Positions 1 to 7,599 of a DNA stretch of 21,306 bases are shown here, in pieces. Numbering within the stretch: position 1 is the stretch's first letter; each line of letters starts with the position of its first letter. The stretch comes from DATEFF01 sp964586395 (GTDB lineage Bacteria > Patescibacteriota > Saccharimonadia > Saccharimonadales > EFPC-124), in the NCBI GenBank assembly GCA_964586395.1, contig CAZPGP010000016.1:1-21306 (forward strand), read 5' to 3'. The notes beneath the pieces were generated by a model. It saw only the letters and a program-made list of their open reading frames with translations, did not search any database and was not told the DNA's origin. The position numbers and the translations under genes were made by a program.

Positions 1-9
1 AAGCCCGAA

Positions 10-33
10 GGCCGCTAGAGAAATCTAGCGGCC
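10..33 (-). terminator. Intrinsic terminator of the penicillin-binding protein gene
   Basis: A perfect 10-bp stem (10-19 with 24-33) closes on a GAAA/TTTC four-base loop. Read on the minus strand it is followed by TTCGGGCTT, a short imperfect T-rich tail. The stop codon of the upstream gene (25-27) lies inside the first arm, so the terminator overlaps the end of the coding region. Confidence 0.7.
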
Positions 34-2742
34 TGTTGTTGCGACGGTGTTTCGGAAGTTCCAGTTGCGACTGTTGTTGGCCGCAGTGCTAGAGGGGGCG
101 GAAACGATAACGCTGAGAGTCTTGGTGTCGCTGGCAGTGTAGAACCCTTGGTCAACAATGGTCGCTACAATGGCCTTGCTGCCGGCTGAGGTGAAGGTGT
201 ACTCGGCTGTGACTGAACCTGCGCTCGTCATGGCTTGGCTGGTGACCTGCTGGCCATCTGCGGTGATGGTGAGCGTCTGGAGGCCAAAGGTACCTTGGTT
301 TACGGTCGCCGTAATCTTGTATTTGCCGGGACCAGCTGGCTGCGTGGTTACTGACACAAATGGCTTAACGTCTTCACACTTGTGTGAGCTGTCGTCTTCA
401 TTGGCATCGTAGCCGTCAGGTGCGCTGTAGGTCTTTTTCTTTTCATCGAATGGATCGGTAATGACCTGAACGTTTAGCTCGACTTTGGCGGCATCTGGCG
501 TACAGTTCGTGGCTTTTTTCTTGGAGACTTTATCGAAGGTCATCTTGACGCCACCAGCGTCCTTTGGCTTGACGTACCATGATGGCCAGATGTCTGTCTT
601 GCCGTTCACGGAAAGTGTCTGAATGCCGGATGGTTTAGTGAACCAGTCGCCGAGTTTGTATTGGCCTTCGCCTACCAGGACGTTCTTGTGGGCGTCGCTC
701 ATGAACTGACCCATAACGGTTCCTGGAACGGGACCAGAGATCGAGCGGAGCGGTCCGCCGTCGTGCCGACCCATCCAGACGCCCGTTGCAAGCTTGGTTG
801 AGTAGGCCATCATCCAGTTATCCTTCGCATGGCCGTTGCCATCGTCCGTCGTACCGGTCTTGGTGCTGGTCTTCACGCCGGAGATGTTCTCTCCGATAGG
901 GTTGTTACCAAAGACACGCTGGCGGGCTGAAGGGTCGGTCAGAATGTCGGTGAGCATGTAGGCGACCTGTGGGTCCATGACCCGCTTGGATTCATCCTTC
1001 CATTGCTTGATCGTTTGGTTCTGGGCGTTTTTGACTTCGAGGATGTAGCTTTCTTTCTTGTAGACACCACCACGAGCGATAGATGCGTAGGCGTTGGTGT
1101 GCTCAACCTGGCGGACGTGACAACCACCAATGGCTGCACTCAGGCCGTAGTCTTCGCCGATACAGTAGCTGTGATCGCCCATGTCGCGGGAGAGGTTGAT
1201 GACATTGTCGATGCCAGAGATATAAGCTGCGGTAACGGCAGGCGGGTTACGTGAGTTACCGAGCGACTCGCGAATGGTGATGTTGCCGAAGAAGCGACCA
1301 TCGTAGTTGTAAAGTTTGTTCTTATAGATATCGCTAATGTCCTTGTCGGGGAGGATGCTGCCAGGGCCGTAGTTGGTGCCTGGGCGCTGCGCGAACAACT
1401 GGCCATAGTCGAAGACCTTAATGGACGAGCCAGGCTGTAGCAAGGCGGTTGCGGCGTTTACGGCGCCGTACTCTTTGTTGCTAAAGTCGTGACTACCCAC
1501 CATGGCCATAACCTGACCGGTTGGGACGTCGACAGACGTTAAGGCGATGTTGTCGGCACCGTTGATGTTCTTGTCAGGGGCAAGGTATTTGTCGTAGGCG
1601 TCGTTGACAGCCTTCTCGGCGGCTTGCTGAACTTTCCAGTCCAGGGTGGTTTTGACGGTCAGGCCGCCTTCGCGTACAAGCTTCTGGCCAAATTCTTTCT
1701 CGAGCTGGGAACGAACTTCAAGTACAAAGTGAGGAGCTTTGATGTTCTCGGTGCTAGAAATCTCAGGCTTGATGGTATCGAGCACCGCGACCTTCTTGGC
1801 GTCATCGGCTTCCTTGTGTGTGATGAAGCCTTGCTCAGCCATGGCGTCGAGTACTAATGTTCGACGATCGAGAAGCGACTTGTTGTAGTCGACATTGTAG
1901 GGGTTATAGACACTTGGATTCTGTGGGATTGCTGCCAACAGGGACGCTTCTGCGAGGCTCAAGTCCTTGGCCGACTTACCGAAGTAAGATTGCGCAGCCG
2001 ATTCAACACCGTTGCGGCGACCGCCGTATGGTGATTCGTTGAGGTACAGCGTGAGGATCTGGTCTTTGTTGTACATGCGTTCGACTTCGAGCGCTAGAAT
2101 GATCTCTTTGATCTTGCGAGGGATGCCGCCGAGACCACGGTTCTGGGACTCGTCGCTAAAGAATACTTGTTTGACCAACTGTTGGGTCAGTGTCGAACCA
2201 CCTTGCGTGTTACCACCGGTCACGTTGGTGAAGACGGCTCGGAATGTGCCCGTGAGACTCACGCCCGGGTGTTTATAGAAGTCTTTGTCCTCGATGGCGA
2301 CCGTGGCTTCCTTCATGTAGTTATTGATGTCTTTAGAATCAACTACTAGGCGGTAGTTTCCGTCACCTTTGTCTTCCCATAGCAGTTCGCCGTTGCGGTC
2401 GTAGTAGCGAGTTACAGAGGTCTGAACGCGCTTCGCCAGCTCTGACGGACGGATAGCATCAAGCTCGTTACGGAAATATGCGAAGAGTGCGGCAATAAAG
2501 ATGGCAAGAATAACAAGACCCACGCCTGCCAGCTTGAGCAGCATAATCGCACCCTCTCGGCTAAACCAGTAACGGAACACGCGCTTAGGGTGTAGACGGT
2601 ACAGGAGGCGTTGAAGGGGTTGCTTTGGAAGGGTGGCGAGGTACTCGGCTTTGCGTCGAGATTTCGCGTCGGCTTTTGTTTTGCGACGTGCAACTAAATT
2701 AGAGTACACGCTCAGCCCAGGCACGCGCCGTTGCTTCTTCAT
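25..2742 (-). CDS. Class A penicillin-binding protein (bifunctional transglycosylase/transpeptidase)
   Basis: A 905-residue membrane-anchored enzyme that polymerises lipid II glycan strands and cross-links the peptides outside the membrane. A basic N-terminal tail of about 60 residues precedes one membrane segment (about 66-90). The glycosyltransferase (GT51) domain follows, with EDKDFYKH at 151-158 (E151 the likely catalytic base) and GGSTLTQQL at 181-189. The transpeptidase has all three motifs: SSIK (S439 nucleophile, K442), SRN (497-499; SxN box) and KTG (628-630). About 275 residues follow KTG, including a threonine- and valine-rich, Ig/FN3-like end; this tail is long for the family. The ATG at 2742 is preceded by AAGGAG 14 bases upstream, a long spacing. 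The gene is transcribed divergently from tyrS. Assignment to the PBP1A-like group is firm, the exact subtype is not. Confidence 0.95.
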   Translation of the reverse strand: MKKQRRVPGLSVYSNLVARRKTKADAKSRRKAEYLATLPKQPLQRLLYRLHPKRVFRYWFSREGAIMLLKLAGVGLVILAIFIAALFAYFRNELDAIRPSELAKRVQTSVTRYYDRNGELLWEDKGDGNYRLVVDSKDINNYMKEATVAIEDKDFYKHPGVSLTGTFRAVFTNVTGGNTQGGSTLTQQLVKQVFFSDESQNRGLGGIPRKIKEIILALEVERMYNKDQILTLYLNESPYGGRRNGVESAAQSYFGKSAKDLSLAEASLLAAIPQNPSVYNPYNVDYNKSLLDRRTLVLDAMAEQGFITHKEADDAKKVAVLDTIKPEISSTENIKAPHFVLEVRSQLEKEFGQKLVREGGLTVKTTLDWKVQQAAEKAVNDAYDKYLAPDKNINGADNIALTSVDVPTGQVMAMVGSHDFSNKEYGAVNAATALLQPGSSIKVFDYGQLFAQRPGTNYGPGSILPDKDISDIYKNKLYNYDGRFFGNITIRESLGNSRNPPAVTAAYISGIDNVINLSRDMGDHSYCIGEDYGLSAAIGGCHVRQVEHTNAYASIARGGVYKKESYILEVKNAQNQTIKQWKDESKRVMDPQVAYMLTDILTDPSARQRVFGNNPIGENISGVKTSTKTGTTDDGNGHAKDNWMMAYSTKLATGVWMGRHDGGPLRSISGPVPGTVMGQFMSDAHKNVLVGEGQYKLGDWFTKPSGIQTLSVNGKTDIWPSWYVKPKDAGGVKMTFDKVSKKKATNCTPDAAKVELNVQVITDPFDEKKKTYSAPDGYDANEDDSSHKCEDVKPFVSVTTQPAGPGKYKITATVNQGTFGLQTLTITADGQQVTSQAMTSAGSVTAEYTFTSAGSKAIVATIVDQGFYTASDTKTLSVIVSAPSSTAANNSRNWNFRNTVATTGR

Positions 2743-2785
2743 AGGTCTCTATCCGTCTCCTTAACCATTAGCAAATCTACGGTCC

Positions 2786-2816
2786 ATTATACCATTGGTC
2801 TTCGCGCGGTAAGCAA
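2786..2816 (-). promoter_or_regulatory. Probable promoter of the penicillin-binding protein gene
   Basis: On the minus strand a perfect TATAAT lies at 2786-2791, with a weak TTGCTT -35 candidate at 2811-2816 (19-base spacing). It would give a leader of roughly 35 bases before the ATG at 2742, containing AAGGAG (2757-2762). It is back-to-back with the tyrS promoter. Confidence 0.5.
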
Positions 2817-2823
2817 TTTTCGT

Positions 2824-2829
2824 TATAAT
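2824..2829 (+). promoter_or_regulatory. Probable -10 element of tyrS
   Basis: A perfect TATAAT, with no convincing -35 box 17 bases upstream (TTCGCG). It lies about 41 bases before the tyrS ATG. The leader contains the ribosome binding site AAGGAA (2858-2863), 7 bases before the ATG at 2871. Confidence 0.5.
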
Positions 2830-2870
2830 TGAGATTAAGCTAAATTGATAGTCTAATAAGGAAAAATGCA

Positions 2871-4061
2871 ATGACACTTTCAGAGGAACTGACCTGGCGT
2901 GGTTTTGTAAATCAAACCACCTTCAAGGATATTACCGAGCTCGACAAGGCTCCTCTGACTTTCTATTGGGGCGTTGACCCAAGTGCGCCGTCGATGACTG
3001 TCGGTAACTTGGCTATGGCGATGATGGTTCGTCATTTTATTAATCATGGCCACAAGGCGATTCTGTTGGTCGGTGGTGCAACTGGCGTTATCGGCGACCC
3101 GGACGGCAAGGCGCAAGAGCGTAACCTAAAAAGCCTCGAGGAGATCGCCAAGAACAAAGACGGCATCACTGCGCAATACCGCCAGATTTTTGCCGGCCAG
3201 GATTTCGAGATTGTCGACAACTACGACTGGTTTAAAGAGATGAACTATTTGGATTTCCTGCGCAGCGTCGGTAAGCACATGTCGATGACGCAGCTGCTTG
3301 ACCGCGAATTTGTGCAGAGTCGTATTGGCAAGGGTGGCGCTGGTATTAGTTATGCAGAGTTCAGCTACTCACTGATTCAGGGTTACGACTTCTTGCATCT
3401 CTTCCGCGAGAAGGGCGCAACACTTCAGGTTGCCGGCGCAGATCAATGGGGTAATAGCCTTTCTGGCGTTGAACTCATCCGCAAGCTCGAGGGTAAAGAG
3501 TCTCACGTCTGGACTGGCCCGCTCGTTGTTAATAAATCGACCGGTATTAAGTTTGGCAAGTCTGAGGCGGGTGCAGTGTGGGTTGATGCCGAGCAGACAT
3601 CGGTCTTTGACTACTACCAGTTCTGGCTCAACTCGGATGATGCTGGCGTCATTGACTACATGAAGATTTACACTTTCCTCACGAAGGAAGAAGTTGAGGA
3701 TTACGAGCGACAGTTGAAGGAAAACCCTGCCGCCCGCGCCGCCCAGAAGGCTCTGGCTTACGAGGCTACAAAGATCGTGCACGGCCAAGAAAAGGCAGAC
3801 GCCGCGGTTGAAGCAACAAAACAGCTCTTTGCCGGAGGTGACAGCGAACTCACGCCAACTGTTGACGTTGAGCCTGGCACCTATATTGTCGCGGAGCTCG
3901 TTGTCAGAGCAGGCCTGGCTGCAAGCAATTCAGAAGCGCGCCGTCTCTTCGAGCAAGGCGGCATTAAGTTGAACCAGCAGAAAGTCTCTGAAGCTGAAGT
4001 AACCGTTGCATCCGGCGACTTGCTGCAAGTGGGCAAGCGCAAGTTTGCCAAAATCGCTTAG
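2871..4061 (+). CDS. tyrS: Tyrosyl-tRNA synthetase
   Basis: A 396-residue class I synthetase that charges tRNA-Tyr. The sequence follows the bacterial TyrRS pattern: the Tyr-pocket YWGVDP region (32-37), the nucleotide-binding GGATGVIGD stretch, GADQWGN in the active site, the KMSKS-loop equivalent KFGKS (227-231) and a C-terminal S4 RNA-binding domain (about 335-395). Length is close to the usual 400-420. The HIGH signature is degenerate: the position reads T43-V-G-N46, so both histidines of the classical motif are replaced, while the rest of the fold looks intact. The start at 2871 is supported by AAGGAA 7 bases upstream and by N-terminal alignment with known TyrRS (LxWRGxVNQTT). It appears to be a single-gene transcript, divergent from the penicillin-binding protein. 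Confidence 0.97.
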   Translation: MTLSEELTWRGFVNQTTFKDITELDKAPLTFYWGVDPSAPSMTVGNLAMAMMVRHFINHGHKAILLVGGATGVIGDPDGKAQERNLKSLEEIAKNKDGITAQYRQIFAGQDFEIVDNYDWFKEMNYLDFLRSVGKHMSMTQLLDREFVQSRIGKGGAGISYAEFSYSLIQGYDFLHLFREKGATLQVAGADQWGNSLSGVELIRKLEGKESHVWTGPLVVNKSTGIKFGKSEAGAVWVDAEQTSVFDYYQFWLNSDDAGVIDYMKIYTFLTKEEVEDYERQLKENPAARAAQKALAYEATKIVHGQEKADAAVEATKQLFAGGDSELTPTVDVEPGTYIVAELVVRAGLAASNSEARRLFEQGGIKLNQQKVSEAEVTVASGDLLQVGKRKFAKIA

Positions 4062-4067
4062 GCACGC

Positions 4068-4096
4068 TTGCACACAAGGCCGCTTGCTTGTTTAAT
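4068..4096 (+). promoter_or_regulatory. Putative promoter downstream of tyrS
   Basis: TTGCAC (4068-4073), 17 bases, then TTTAAT (4091-4096). The -35 hexamer and spacing equal those of the clpP promoter here (TTGCAC-N17-TATACT). Transcription would start near 4103 and run into the small GC-rich gene at 4137. It may originally have served recG. Confidence 0.45.
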
Positions 4097-4136
4097 GAGA
4101 AAACGCTAGCCACTTCGAGTTCAGCGAGGAGACGTC

Positions 4137-4316
4137 ATGAAGGCGGATGACCTGCAGGAAGGCCAACGGTTCGTGACCCGGCATGCCCCGGAGGTGTTCA
4201 CCAGGGCCAAGCGCCCCATCGAGAGGGTCGGCGGACTTCTGCTGATCTGGGTCGACGAGCGCCCGGGTCAGGCCATGTCGCTCATGGTGGGCGAGCATGT
4301 GACGCTGGTGCCCTAG
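4137..4316 (+). CDS. Small GC-rich protein of unknown function (59 aa), cassette A
   Basis: A 59-residue ORF starting MKADDLQEGQRF and ending GEHVTLVP. No family recognised. The alternation of hydrophobic and charged residues, with no signal peptide or membrane segment, suggests a small soluble, beta-rich protein (inference). It is very likely expressed: a strong ribosome binding site GAGGAG (4126-4131) sits 5 bases before the ATG, and a 10-bp hairpin follows 19 bases after the stop. Two sampled 60-base lines are 65-68% GC with strong G/C at third codon positions, against about 47% in a sampled line of tyrS. This points to a foreign origin. It lies between tyrS and recG and has no partner gene. 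Confidence 0.7.
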   Translation: MKADDLQEGQRFVTRHAPEVFTRAKRPIERVGGLLLIWVDERPGQAMSLMVGEHVTLVP

Positions 4317-4335
4317 GGCGCCGCGACGCTTGGCG

Positions 4336-4366
4336 AGGGGCCTGCCGCACTCGCGCGCAGGCCCCT
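4336..4366 (+). terminator. Hairpin terminator of cassette A
   Basis: A 10-bp GC-rich stem (4336-4345 with 4357-4366) has an 11-base loop. Only a short TT follows, so it is of the hairpin-dominant, U-poor kind seen in GC-rich genomes. It ends 15 bases before the recG ATG. Confidence 0.6.
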
Positions 4367-4381
4367 TCCACTCACACAAAT

Positions 4382-6010
4382 ATGCAATTACAAAATCCGA
4401 TTTCTACCGTAAAAGGCGTTGGGGAGACGACGGCTGAGAAGCTGGCGGCGCTTGATGTAAANNNNNNNNNNNNNNNNNNNNNNNNNNNNNNNNNNNNNNN
4501 NNNNNNNNNNNNNNNNNNNNNNNNNNNNNNNNNNNNNNNNNNNNNNNNNNNNNNNNNNNNNATTCATTTCCCAGAGACGACCGAGAAGCTCGAGGCCGCG
4601 CGCGAGCGTATGGGCTTCGAGGAGGTTCTAGAGCTGATGACCGCGGCGCTGCTCAACAAGCAAGATAACAACGCCCTTGTTGGCTATCGTATTCCGTTTG
4701 ATCGCATGGTGGCACAGGCATTTACCGCGCAACTGCCGTTCACAATGACCAACGCGCAGAAGCGGGCTGCATGGGAAGTATTCAAGGACTTCGAAGAGGC
4801 TTCGCCAATGAATCGTCTGCTACAAGGTGATGTCGGATCTGGCAAGACAGTCGTGGCGGCAATGGCGGCGTATATTGCGGCTAGGGCAGGATTCCAGACG
4901 GCATTTATGGCACCGACCGAGATTTTGGCGTCGCAGCACGCCGAAACAGTTGCGAAGCTGCTGGAGCCACTTGGTATTCGGGTCGGATTGCTTATCGGCT
5001 CAATCAAACCAGCCGCAAAGAAACAACTTCAGGAGCACATCGAAGCTGGTGATGTCGACGTCGTCATCGGCACGCATGCACTTATTCAGCGACACAGCCA
5101 GTTCAGCAAGCTGGGCCTTGTCGTTGTGGACGAGCAGCACCGTTTTGGCGTAGCTCAACGGGCAGAGCTTCTGGGCCGCTCTCACCACATGCCGCATCTG
5201 TTGAGCATGACAGCAACGCCGATCCCACGTAGTCTGCAGCTGACGTTGTATGGCGAGCTGGAGGTCTCTATCCTGGACGAGTTGCCAAAGGGTCGTCAGC
5301 CGATTGTGACAAAGCTTTTTTCGGGCTACACCCGCAAAGGTTTGTACAAAGAGATCGATGAACAGATGGCGCAGGGTCGACAGGCTTACGTGGTCTGCCC
5401 GGTCATTGGCGAAGGCGCAATGGCTGAGCTCAAGAGCGTCGAGGCTGAATTCGAACGGCTCCGAAGTGAGGTCTTTACGCACCGCAAGCTCGCTAAGCTC
5501 CACGGCAAGATGAAACCAGAGGAGAAGGAGGATGTGATGCGACGCTTCAAGGCTGGTGAATTCGACATGCTGGTGGCCACAACCGTCGTCGAAGTAGGCG
5601 TGGACGTGCCAAACGCGACCATCATGCTGATTGAGGGCGCGGAACGATTCGGTCTGGCTCAGCTGCACCAGTTGCGAGGTCGGGTGGGTCGTGGCGAGCA
5701 TCAGAGCTTTTGCTATCTCGTCCCCAGCGAAGGTAAGAAGCCTAGCGAACGACTATTCGAGCTAGAGAAGTCCCAAGACGGCTTCTATCTAGCCGAGGTC
5801 GACCTGCGCTTGCGCGGCCCGGGCGAGATATATGGCCGTGCTCAGCATGGCGAATTAAACCTACGGGTCGCTACCCTGACCGATGTAAAACTCCTCAAAA
5901 GAGCACGTGTCGCAGCTGATTGGCTTCTAGCTCACGACAGTAATCTGGTACAATACAAGCAGTTTTATAAGCACGTCGCCAAATATCGTGGCTTGACGTC
6001 ACTCAACTAG
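4382..6010 (+). CDS. recG: ATP-dependent DNA helicase RecG, interrupted by an assembly gap
   Basis: RecG remodels stalled replication forks and Holliday junctions. Before the gap only the first 26 residues are visible, including the helix-hairpin-helix-like VKGVGETTAEKL. After the gap the helicase core is complete: GDVGSGKT (Walker A), DEQHRFG (motif II), TATPIPRSL (motif III), TTVVEVGVDVPNA and RGRVGRG (motif VI). The C-terminal RecG/TRG region ends near GPGEIYGRAQHGE. RecG is usually about 680-700 residues; by alignment with the E. coli protein roughly 180 residues, mainly the wedge OB-fold domain, are hidden by the 100 N. The reading frame happens to continue across the placeholder. No ribosome binding site or promoter is visible in the 15 bases between the cassette A hairpin and the ATG. 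It is followed after 12 bases by the next gene, so it probably heads an operon. Confidence 0.95.
   Translation: MQLQNPISTVKGVGETTAEKLAALDVXXXXXXXXXXXXXXXXXXXXXXXXXXXXXXXXXXIHFPETTEKLEAARERMGFEEVLELMTAALLNKQDNNALVGYRIPFDRMVAQAFTAQLPFTMTNAQKRAAWEVFKDFEEASPMNRLLQGDVGSGKTVVAAMAAYIAARAGFQTAFMAPTEILASQHAETVAKLLEPLGIRVGLLIGSIKPAAKKQLQEHIEAGDVDVVIGTHALIQRHSQFSKLGLVVVDEQHRFGVAQRAELLGRSHHMPHLLSMTATPIPRSLQLTLYGELEVSILDELPKGRQPIVTKLFSGYTRKGLYKEIDEQMAQGRQAYVVCPVIGEGAMAELKSVEAEFERLRSEVFTHRKLAKLHGKMKPEEKEDVMRRFKAGEFDMLVATTVVEVGVDVPNATIMLIEGAERFGLAQLHQLRGRVGRGEHQSFCYLVPSEGKKPSERLFELEKSQDGFYLAEVDLRLRGPGEIYGRAQHGELNLRVATLTDVKLLKRARVAADWLLAHDSNLVQYKQFYKHVAKYRGLTSLN
4462..4561. other. Assembly gap of 100 N inside recG
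   Basis: Exactly 100 N, the conventional placeholder for a gap of unknown size. Comparison with RecG length suggests the true missing stretch is about 0.5-0.6 kb. Confidence 0.98.
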
Positions 6011-6022
6011 AAACCTACAAAC

Positions 6023-6835
6023 ATGTATTCGGGCACCACATTTCGGGATAGTTCGGGCAATCTGCTGGGCGCGCACCAGAAGATTGACCGTGTTGCTCGT
6101 ATTGCGCTGGAAAAGGCTTTGCCTGATACTCCATTCCCAGGCATCCGTGATATTTTGCACTTCGAAGGCAAGAACGGCCCGGACGGGATTAAGCGCAAAT
6201 CTCCTGCTCAAGATGAGCCATGGCATTACATCGACCCACTGAACATGAGCGACACCGCGCTGCTCGAGATGATTCAGACGCATCACGATAACCTCGTGAA
6301 GGCATTGCGCCGTCAGAGCTACGAGAAGGCGGCCTTTGAAGCAGCTTGGCTAGCACACGCCATCGTAGACGGTCTTACGCCCGCCCACCATTACCCGCTC
6401 AGCGATAAGATCGAGGAGCTGTGGGGTCGCCCGAAGGAAGAGCGAACATCAATTCGAGATAAGAATATCATTCGCGGCGAAGGCTATCGCGACACTGTCT
6501 CACGCAACTGGCAGTACTGGGGTGCGAAGGGTATTATGACGACGCATGGCCTGTTCGAATGGGGTTTTGCGGTTACAATCGCGCCAATGAAGCTCACTAA
6601 GGGACATCCGAATGGTAATGATCTCATCCGTGTCCGCAACGAAGGCGTGATTCCAATGTACGCCGAGGCCATCCAACACGTTTACGGACTGAAGATGTAT
6701 GAACGCTTCCAGAAGCGCGGCTGGACGCGACTATTGGCTAAACAAACGCGCGAGGACCTCGCGCCGTTGATCGTCCGCGCGGTCACATTGGCGTGGTATA
6801 GTGCGGCCTACAAGGCGTACGGCGGCAAGAAATGA
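6023..6835 (+). CDS. Zinc-dependent phospholipase C / P1-nuclease-like protein
   Basis: A 270-residue protein. The metal-ligand spacing of zinc phospholipase C is visible: H112-x3-D116-x5-H122 (in LAHAIVDGLTPAHH) matches H118/D122/H128 of the Bacillus cereus enzyme, H175-x3-E179 matches H142/E146, and H18 and H68 are candidates for the earlier ligands. This supports the mostly helical phospholipase C/S1-P1 nuclease fold. Unlike the secreted enzymes it has no signal peptide and does not begin with a processed tryptophan, so it probably acts inside the cell, or the family member has another job. It starts 12 bases after recG and overlaps rsmD by 4 bases (ATGA), which indicates cotranscription and coupled translation. 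The substrate cannot be told: lipid, nucleic acid and phosphoester remain possible. Confidence 0.65.
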   Translation: MYSGTTFRDSSGNLLGAHQKIDRVARIALEKALPDTPFPGIRDILHFEGKNGPDGIKRKSPAQDEPWHYIDPLNMSDTALLEMIQTHHDNLVKALRRQSYEKAAFEAAWLAHAIVDGLTPAHHYPLSDKIEELWGRPKEERTSIRDKNIIRGEGYRDTVSRNWQYWGAKGIMTTHGLFEWGFAVTIAPMKLTKGHPNGNDLIRVRNEGVIPMYAEAIQHVYGLKMYERFQKRGWTRLLAKQTREDLAPLIVRAVTLAWYSAAYKAYGGKK

Positions 6836-7374
6836 GGATGCGCGTCATAGCCGGCGAGCTAGGCGGGCGATTCTTTGCAGGACCAGACTCAACAGCGACA
6901 CATCCTATGGCCGAGCGAGTACGCGGCGCGATGTTTAATGCGTTGGGGGATATTGAAGGAATGACGGTGCTCGATGCCTTTTCTGGTAGTGGAGCTTTGG
7001 CCTTTGAGGCACTGAGTCGCGGCGCTAAATCGGTAGTTTTGGTTGAGCGCGACAAGCGTGCGCAGCGAATTATCGCAGATAACATCAAGGCGCTTGGACT
7101 AGGGCATAGGGCCAAATTAATTCGCGCCGGAGTGAGCTCATGGAGCGAGACAAGTCAGGATGAGATGTTTGATCTGGTGCTATGCGATCCGCCATATCAC
7201 GATATGCAGTTATCCACAGTTTCAAAGTTAATTTCCCATGTCAAACCGAACGGGCTTATGGTATTATCATACCCAGGTAGGGAGTCAGCGCCGACCGTTA
7301 ATGGAGTTGTTGTGGTGGACAAGTCTAAAAGTTACGGAGACGCGGCGCTGGCGTACTACCGCAAGGCTGCCTAA
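6832..7374 (+). CDS. rsmD: 16S rRNA (guanine-966 N2) methyltransferase, RsmD family
   Basis: A 180-residue SAM-dependent methyltransferase, the usual length for RsmD, which modifies G966 of 16S rRNA during 30S assembly. It shows the N-terminal RVIAGELGGR segment, the SAM-binding motif I DAFSGSGALAFEALSRGA (from D48) and the catalytic DPPY motif (119-122). The start is taken as the ATG that overlaps the preceding stop (ATGA); a second ATG 6 bases later gives MRVIAG and is equally possible. It is last in the recG operon, with a hairpin that spans its stop codon. Confidence 0.93.
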   Translation: MRMRVIAGELGGRFFAGPDSTATHPMAERVRGAMFNALGDIEGMTVLDAFSGSGALAFEALSRGAKSVVLVERDKRAQRIIADNIKALGLGHRAKLIRAGVSSWSETSQDEMFDLVLCDPPYHDMQLSTVSKLISHVKPNGLMVLSYPGRESAPTVNGVVVVDKSKSYGDAALAYYRKAA

Positions 7375-7389
7375 AGAGGGCAGTCTTTT
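7363..7389 (+). terminator. Intrinsic terminator overlapping the rsmD stop codon
   Basis: A 9-bp stem with one G-U pair (7363-7371 with 7379-7387) has a 7-base loop holding the stop codon TAA (7372-7374). The T run 7386-7389 follows. Confidence 0.6.
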
Positions 7390-7405
7390 AGGTTCAAGCA
7401 CTTTT

Positions 7406-7414
7406 TGATATACT
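7406..7414 (+). promoter_or_regulatory. Extended -10 promoter of tRNA-Leu
   Basis: TGATATACT gives a TGn-extended -10 (TATACT 7409-7414). No good -35 is seen. Transcription would start about 20 bases before the tRNA. Confidence 0.5.
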
Positions 7415-7441
7415 CGGCTAAGTTACCGACCAACAATTCAT

Positions 7442-7526
7442 GCGCGAGTGGTGGAATTGGTAGACACGCTAGCCTTAGGAGCTAGTGCCTTCGGGCGTGG
7501 AGGTTCAAGTCCTCTCTCGCGCACCA
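7442..7526 (+). tRNA. tRNA-Leu (anticodon UAG)
   Basis: An 85-base class II tRNA. The acceptor stem GCGCGAG (7442-7448) pairs with CTCGCGC (7516-7522), followed by A and an encoded CCA (7524-7526). The anticodon stem CTAGC/GCTAG holds the loop CTTAGGA, giving anticodon UAG for CUA/CUG. A variable-arm hairpin GCC-TTCG-GGC and the T-loop TTCAAGT are present. It is a single tRNA gene with its own promoter and terminator. Confidence 0.97.
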
Positions 7527-7546
7527 AGTTGAATAAATGACACAAG

Positions 7547-7593
7547 AGTGTTCCACGGCTCGAACTATCGAGCATCAATGTGGAGCACTTTTG
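7547..7593 (+). terminator. Terminator after tRNA-Leu
   Basis: A 10-bp outer stem (7547-7556 with 7580-7589, one G-U pair) encloses an inner GCTCG/CGAGC stem (7558-7562 with 7569-7573). TTTT and a T-rich tail follow. The tail runs into the promoter of the next gene. Confidence 0.7.
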
Positions 7594-7599
7594 TATTTC

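Noticed and set aside
3369..3788. A 139-codon minus-strand frame inside tyrS.
   Set aside because: Antisense of a conserved gene; no ribosome binding site and no family resemblance.
4033..4071. GCAAGCG/CGCTTGC inverted repeat at the end of tyrS as a terminator.
   Set aside because: The arms are 25 bases apart with no T run directly after.
4092..4379. A 95-codon minus-strand frame over the first GC-rich unit.
   Set aside because: The opposite-strand ORF at 4137 has the ribosome binding site and a correctly oriented hairpin; this frame runs through the hairpin.
5000..5701. A 233-codon open frame on the minus strand.
   Set aside because: It lies wholly opposite the conserved helicase motifs of recG and has no start signals.
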